A stretch of DNA of 64,000 nt from positions 1 to 64,000 of the forward strand of contig NZ_JAALLN010000011.1 of the NCBI RefSeq assembly GCF_011751075.1. Direction: 5' to 3'. Of this stretch, positions 59,528 through 64,000 are shown in pieces (within the stretch, counting starts at the first letter, position 1; the number at the start of each line of letters is the position of its first letter). Made by a program: the position numbers and the translations under genes. This DNA comes from Flavobacterium poyangense (GTDB lineage: Bacteria; Bacteroidota; Bacteroidia; Flavobacteriales; Flavobacteriaceae). Under the pieces are notes generated by a model, which saw nothing but the letters and a program-made list of their open reading frames with translations, made no database searches and was not told the DNA's origin.

Positions 59528-61555
59528 CTACAATAATCCGTTATATTTTCTAACAAACCACTCAGTAGTCAATAAAACGGCAATTATAATCAATAACCAA
59601 ATCCAATCAATTAGAGGTGTTTTGGTTGCAATATTTTTCTCGATTGATTTGTATTCTTTATTTTCTAAAAGTGTTCTTATCAATTCTGCTGACTGATCCT
59701 GAAAAAAGGCTTTTCCGTTGGTTTGCAATGCCAATTGTTTTAATTTTAGAACATCAGGATTTACAAATTGCTTTTCAATATCAAAATCGAGAATTTCAAA
59801 ATGACTTGAATAACTGGTATTTGTATTCAGTTCTTTTACCGAAAAATTATACTTTCCTGCAGCTAATCCATCCAAATTTACAGAAAAAGAATTGTTTCCT
59901 TTTAATAAATCATAGTTTTTGGACTGTTTTGTTTCTGCGTTTGTCACACTTATGGTAAGTCTTGCTTTTTCATCGAACTCATAATTTTTATTGAAATATT
60001 GCGCATTGATGGCAATCGCTTCACCTGAATTATAGAAACTTTCGTGAGTCACAACCAATGATTTTCTGGATGTTGAAGTAGCTAAAAACTGGATTATTTT
60101 ATCGATAAAAACATCGTATTTTTCAAAAGACTGATTGTCTATATGGCTTTGCAGGCGCCATTTCCAACTGTTTTCGCCTAAAAGATAGGCAGTTCGTTTG
60201 CCTTGGTTTTCAGTAAAAGCCAACAATGGCGCATTTGTACTCACATTTCTAATTTTAGAAGAGAGTAAAACAGATACATTTCCATTAGTTGTTATGGTGC
60301 CAAATAAGTTTTGTAAAGGCGGGAAATTTTCAAAACCAATATTATCAACGGCAAATAAGTTAAACTGTGATTGATATTCATTGAGATAATCTTCTCTTTG
60401 ACCACTCATTTTGAAAACCAAATTGCGCTGTTGCTGATTTAAAAAATTAAAGTCGGTGTTGTTTCCTGTAATAATAAAGGTATTTGTACCTGCTAACTTA
60501 TTACTGTCGAAAATTGCTTTAAAAGCTGTTGTTGGCTGATATAATACCAAAACAGAAATGTCTTGCAATGAATTAAGATCATTAGGTTTGATTAATATGA
60601 CTTTGCGTTGTGCATTGGATTCAATGGAACGTTTTAAAGCTGCAATATCAGGGTGGTTTATTGCCGAGACAATTGCTATTGTTGACTTTTGATCAATTAC
60701 TTCGACTGCAAAATTCTTGATATTATTGTAGCTGTTTTTCTCTTTTGCGTTAGAAGAAATACTTGCTTTAAAAATTTGCAGTCCAACTTTATCTGCGGGT
60801 AAAAGTAAATTTAGAGTTGCTGTTTTTTTTGAGGATGAAAAAGTAACTTTTTCTTTGGCTACAACACTATTGCCCTGAACAATAGAAAAATCGGCTGTTG
60901 TATTTTTAGTCCCCGCATATTGAAGAAAAACTTCAACCGGGAATTTATTTTTATGAAAAGCGTATTTATTTACATTCAGCTGATTGATTTTTAAATCAAA
61001 AAAAGTGGTTGTATCCCCTACAATTACAGGATATACCTTGTTTATTGGGTCAAATCGGTATACATAATCATTTCCGGTGGTCTGATTACCATCTGTAATA
61101 ATAACGGTTGGAAAGATAGCATTTCTATTGATACTTTTCAGATTCTTGGCAATGGCATCTAAATTGGTCTGCTTTCCTTTAAAATCAAATTGATTTGAAG
61201 GTTTTAAGTCCGCATCAAATTGATAGGATTGTATTTCAAACTTTTCCTGAAGTGCAGGATTTGAAACTAAATCGCGGTACAATTCGATTGCTTTTTTGTC
61301 TGATTTTAAAATCGGAATCGAACTGGAGTTGTCCACTGCAATTGCCAAAGGTGTTTTAATTATTTCAAACGTATTTTTAGTTACGATCGGATTAATTAAT
61401 AAAAGCAACAAGGCAAAAAGGACTGAAAAACGCAAAAAAGCCAAAAACAAATTCACTTTGGAATAGCTTTTGGCTTTATAAAAATATTGAAAATACGACA
61501 AAGCACCAGCTATTACTAAAGAAAGCAACAATAATAGAATAGTGTTTGTAGTCAT
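59528..61555 (-). CDS. Membrane protein with vWA-like domain (BatA-like)
   Basis: A 675-residue protein with two N-terminal membrane helices (about 5-22 and 35-60), a vWA-like domain with a MIDAS-like DNSSSIP (about 75-81) and the strand VIITDGNQTTG (about 151-161). A long beta-rich periplasmic region follows (about 180-610), and a last membrane helix WIWLLIIIAVLLTTEWF precedes the end. It resembles the Flavobacteria BatA/VWA-type or glutamine-amidotransferase-like membrane proteins. Function unknown. Lies 65 nt downstream of fabG on the same strand. Confidence 0.78.
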   Translation of the reverse strand: MTTNTILLLLLSLVIAGALSYFQYFYKAKSYSKVNLFLAFLRFSVLFALLLLLINPIVTKNTFEIIKTPLAIAVDNSSSIPILKSDKKAIELYRDLVSNPALQEKFEIQSYQFDADLKPSNQFDFKGKQTNLDAIAKNLKSINRNAIFPTVIITDGNQTTGNDYVYRFDPINKVYPVIVGDTTTFFDLKINQLNVNKYAFHKNKFPVEVFLQYAGTKNTTADFSIVQGNSVVAKEKVTFSSSKKTATLNLLLPADKVGLQIFKASISSNAKEKNSYNNIKNFAVEVIDQKSTIAIVSAINHPDIAALKRSIESNAQRKVILIKPNDLNSLQDISVLVLYQPTTAFKAIFDSNKLAGTNTFIITGNNTDFNFLNQQQRNLVFKMSGQREDYLNEYQSQFNLFAVDNIGFENFPPLQNLFGTITTNGNVSVLLSSKIRNVSTNAPLLAFTENQGKRTAYLLGENSWKWRLQSHIDNQSFEKYDVFIDKIIQFLATSTSRKSLVVTHESFYNSGEAIAINAQYFNKNYEFDEKARLTISVTNAETKQSKNYDLLKGNNSFSVNLDGLAAGKYNFSVKELNTNTSYSSHFEILDFDIEKQFVNPDVLKLKQLALQTNGKAFFQDQSAELIRTLLENKEYKSIEKNIATKTPLIDWIWLLIIIAVLLTTEWFVRKYNGLL

Positions 61556-61620
61556 ATTTATAGTATTCGGTGACCGTTTTCAGTGATCAGTACAAACTGA
61601 AAACCTAGACCGGAACTTTT

Positions 61621-62367
61621 TTAAGTTAACATTCCTCCACAAACATTTAATACTTGTCCTGTGATATAAGCACTCATATCTGAAGCCAGGAATAAACAAG
61701 CATTGGCAACATCTTCAGTAGTTCCGCCACGTTTTAAAGGAATTCCTTCTCTCCATCCTTTTACTACATCTTCGTTTAATTTTGCAGTCATTTCAGTTTC
61801 GATGAATCCTGGAGCAATTGCATTGCAACGAATGTTACGAGAACCTAATTCAAGTGCTACCGATTTTGTAAATCCAATGGCACCAGCTTTTGAAGCGGCA
61901 TAGTTGGTTTGTCCCGCATTTCCGGAAACTCCTACTACTGAACTAATATTGATAATCGAACCCGCACGTTGTTTTAGGAATGTTTTTTGAATTGCTTTTG
62001 TCATATTAAAAACAGATTTCAAATTAACATCAATTACCTGATCGAAATCAGCTTCAGACATACGCATTAACAAATTATCTTTTGTAATTCCGGCGTTGTT
62101 AATTAAAATATCTACCGTTCCGAAATCAGCCAAAACGGCTTCAACAAAAGCTTGTGCCTCATTAAAATCAGCTGCATTAGATTGATATCCTTTGGCTTTC
62201 ACTCCTAAACCGATCAATTCAGCTTCTAAAGCTTCTGCTGAAGCTACAGATGAGCTGTATGTAAAGGCTACATTTGCGCCATGTTTAGCAAAAACTTCTG
62301 CAATTCCTCTTCCAATTCCACGGCTAGCGCCTGTAATGATGGCTACTTTTCCTTCTAGTAATTTCAT
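61621..62367 (-). CDS. fabG: 3-oxoacyl-[acyl-carrier-protein] reductase
   Basis: A 248-residue classical short-chain dehydrogenase reducing 3-oxoacyl-ACP with NADPH in fatty-acid elongation. Markers: TGASRGIGRGIAEVFAKHG (about 12-30), NNAGIT (about 89-94), the catalytic Ser in NISSVVG and Tyr-x3-Lys in NYAASKAG (about 153-160), and NAIAPGFIETEMT (about 183-195). ATG start MKLLEGK chosen over a TTG two codons upstream. Confidence 0.94.
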   Translation of the reverse strand: MKLLEGKVAIITGASRGIGRGIAEVFAKHGANVAFTYSSSVASAEALEAELIGLGVKAKGYQSNAADFNEAQAFVEAVLADFGTVDILINNAGITKDNLLMRMSEADFDQVIDVNLKSVFNMTKAIQKTFLKQRAGSIINISSVVGVSGNAGQTNYAASKAGAIGFTKSVALELGSRNIRCNAIAPGFIETEMTAKLNEDVVKGWREGIPLKRGGTTEDVANACLFLASDMSAYITGQVLNVCGGMLT

Positions 62368-62578
62368 ATTCAAAATTAAATTTAATATTTATTTGTAGCT
62401 GTCCCGGCAATGCATTTCTTGTTCCTATTTTTAAGATGAGGAATAGAAAAAGAATTTTTATTTCTGCCGGAGCTATAAATGACTTGTCAAATATATGATA
62501 ATTCCCTTTTTAAAAAAATAACAATCGAATAATTTATAGCTATCATATAAAAAGAGCTTTCTTGTTTTGTTTAAACTG

Positions 62579-62602
62579 AAAAAGCAACTCAAATTGAGTT
62601 GC
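62579..62602 (-). terminator. Terminator of the small leader-like gene
   Basis: GCAACTCAA/TTGAGTTGC palindrome; on the minus strand it is followed by five T residues. About 130 nt past the small gene. Confidence 0.75.
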
Positions 62603-62729
62603 CCATTCAAAATAAAAAAAAATAAAAAAAAACATAGTGCTTGATCTGTAAAAGCATTTTATCTGCTTTTTCAAAATAGGATCAAAGCATTCATAATTGT
62701 GGTATATTTTAATTAAGGGTTTAGATTGG

Positions 62730-62870
62730 TTAATTCCTAATTATTACAAACTTAACAGTATTAAAAAGCATGCATTTTGGTTGAGCTACATTCCAGGCTA
62801 TGATGCTTTTTTGCTCTTTGTTAGAAAGCATTTCTGTTTTTTCTAAGTTTAAAATTGTTTTTAGGTTCAT
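62730..62870 (-). CDS. Small protein with a bacteriocin-leader-like N-terminus
   Basis: A 46-codon frame starting MNLKTILNLEKTEMLSNKEQ. The pattern of spaced leucines and LxxxExLSxxExK resembles the double-glycine leader peptides of Bacteroidota natural-product precursors. The GG cleavage pair itself is replaced by Ile-Ile-Ala. A cysteine occurs at about 33. No transporter or modifying enzyme is in the window. The 628-nt spacer between fabG and the next gene contains only this frame and two hairpins. It may be a decayed precursor or a chance frame. Confidence 0.4.
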   Translation of the reverse strand: MNLKTILNLEKTEMLSNKEQKSIIAWNVAQPKCMLFNTVKFVIIRN

Positions 62871-62957
62871 AAATAGATATTGGGATATTTTTTATGTTCA
62901 CGTAATTTATTTTATTGATTTTTAGCAATTTTATTTAGATCTAAAAATGGGTCTTTA

Positions 62958-62985
62958 AAAAGGCAGCTCAATTGAAGCTGCCTTT
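62958..62985 (-). terminator. Terminator of the DUF4302 gene
   Basis: AAAGGCAGCT/AGCTGCCTTT stem, 7-nt loop, just after the stop codon. Confidence 0.85.
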
Positions 62986-62995
62986 ATAATAACTG

Positions 62996-64000
62996 TTACA
63001 ACTGATAAGTTGTCATTCTAAAACTGCTAGCCGCACTTGTTAAGGTGTAGATAGTATTACTGAATGTAATTCTAAAATTCTCTTTTTTAAGATAAAGTCC
63101 TGCAGGATTCATAAATTCATCATCGATGGCTTTTAAAAATGCCGGAGCCGGGATAAATGAACTTGTGTCTTCCCAAGAAGTATGATGCAGAATTACTTTT
63201 TTATTTGCTGCATCTTCAGTTAGTGTAAAATTATGGTATATAGTTGGTTTTCCGCCGCTAAAACGGTATTCTATATAATTTCCGAATGCAGAATTAAAGA
63301 AAACCTGTATTCTGGTAATTCTTTGATTTGCAGGTAATGTTGCGTTTGCCTGATCAAGTAAAGATTTAAAATAATTTGAAGTCGTAGGAGCTGTGTATAA
63401 GTTTGCTGTAATAAAGCTTATCACTTTTTGAGGCTTTCCGTTCAATATATCTTTATAATCATCTGTCAATACTGGAGGTACGGTTGTAAATCTAACAGAT
63501 GCAGTAACTCCACCAGTTCCTGTAGCAGTAAAGCTTTCATTTGCGCTATTGTATACGAAATTTGTTAATTGTTGATTTCCTACTTTTAATGGAGGGCTTA
63601 CCACAATACCATTTGGGGTATATCCTATTCCCATATCAATAACTTCTGAAGATCCCGGATCTATAGCCTCTGAAGAGGAGAAGCGAGAGGCAGGATTAAA
63701 ACCGAAATCATACTTTTTAACAGTGGTTCCGTCATTCACTTCAAGTACTCTAAATAAAGGACTTGTTATTCCCCCTACCAGATTTTTTTCTGTTATTGTA
63801 TTCTTAGACAAGTCAGCCCAATCCTGTGCAGTTGCTTTTACAAAACGAATATCTCTAACCAATCTGTTGCTTTTGAAAAGGATTTCTCCATTTTCTTGTC
63901 CATAGTATAAAAACTGGAAATCGCCTAAGTACCCTTTACCTCTTAAGGCAGCAGTAGGGTAATTGTTAGAGTCTGATAAAAGGTGTATTCTGTTGTTGGT
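62996..64000 (-). CDS. DUF4302 family protein, 5' end beyond the window
   Basis: At least 335 residues; the frame stays open to the window edge, so the start and probably a lipoprotein signal lie outside. The internal TTG at 63862 is not the start. Sequence such as RGKGYLGDFQFLYYGQENGEILFKSNR and the C-terminal NFRITFSNTIYTLTSAAS resemble the DUF4302 surface-lipoprotein family of Bacteroidota. These genes often sit downstream of TonB-dependent transporters in nutrient-uptake loci. Partners cannot be seen here. Confidence 0.75.
   Translation of the reverse strand, partial: TNNRIHLLSDSNNYPTAALRGKGYLGDFQFLYYGQENGEILFKSNRLVRDIRFVKATAQDWADLSKNTITEKNLVGGITSPLFRVLEVNDGTTVKKYDFGFNPASRFSSSEAIDPGSSEVIDMGIGYTPNGIVVSPPLKVGNQQLTNFVYNSANESFTATGTGGVTASVRFTTVPPVLTDDYKDILNGKPQKVISFITANLYTAPTTSNYFKSLLDQANATLPANQRITRIQVFFNSAFGNYIEYRFSGGKPTIYHNFTLTEDAANKKVILHHTSWEDTSSFIPAPAFLKAIDDEFMNPAGLYLKKENFRITFSNTIYTLTSAASSFRMTTYQL

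Noticed and set aside
1..64000. tRNA, rRNA, insertion sequences with transposase, CRISPR
   Set aside because: None recognised by eye. A tRNAscan and an ISfinder search would be needed to exclude them firmly.

Overview
The window looks like a chromosome segment of a Flavobacterium-type organism (Bacteroidota, Flavobacteriia). It is AT-rich, lacks Shine-Dalgarno sites, and has promoters of the TANNTTTG type. Many exported proteins carry signal peptides ending in SQ or AQ, and the spacers hold dispersed palindromes and short AT-rich repeats. The genes match the lifestyle: ResB/CcsA cytochrome c maturation, menaquinone synthesis, an ECF sigma/anti-sigma pair, DUF2853, DUF4302 and DUF5683 proteins.

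Layout. 1-18 kb holds mixed housekeeping genes: a KdsC-like phosphatase, a DUF2520 reductase-like protein, fused ccsBA, DoxX, ECF sigma and anti-sigma, glutathione peroxidase, a GNAT enzyme, a thioredoxin-TPR protein, menD, a Bcr-type exporter and several small secreted proteins. 18-25.5 kb is a compact, almost entirely leftward gene block unlike its surroundings. 25.7-30 kb has a cNMP/CBS/DUF294 signalling protein, a DEDD exonuclease-like protein with lost catalytic residues, and acetyl-CoA synthetase. 30.6-39 kb is the leucine/isoleucine/valine block leuA-leuB-(leader)-ilvD-ilvB-ilvN-ilvC. 43.5-51.6 kb is a complete histidine operon (leader)-hisG-D-C-B-H-A-F-IE. 51.7-64 kb has a two-component system, an LtaS-like sulfatase, an S1/P1 nuclease, a YeiH exporter with its LysR regulator, a vWA-like membrane protein, fabG and a truncated DUF4302 gene.

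The most notable system is the block at about 18.95-25.5 kb. It has fifteen tightly packed genes, including several short ones of 35-58 residues with TAATG/ATGA overlaps. They encode a rolling-circle (Rep_trans-like) initiator, a peptidoglycan hydrolase beginning RGIRNNNPGNL, at least four small membrane proteins, a capsid-sized protein and a spike-sized protein. There is no integrase, terminase, tail gene or Zot-type ATPase. I read it as an integrated genome of a small, tailless, probably membrane-containing ssDNA phage, comparable in gene content to Flavobacterium phage FLiP (Finnlakeviridae). A dif-like XerC/XerD site lies just beyond its first gene. A five-copy, exactly 10-bp-phased TTCCCTA array separates its replication and structural modules.

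Two regulatory findings are strong on sequence alone. The ilv genes are preceded by a 24-codon leader rich in Ile and Val plus a terminator. The his operon is preceded by a 19-codon leader containing HHHHFH plus a terminator. Both are classical ribosome-mediated attenuators in a phylum where they are rarely annotated. Other notable structure includes a pair of 100-bp MITE-like palindromes in opposite orientation and repeats filling most his-operon junctions.
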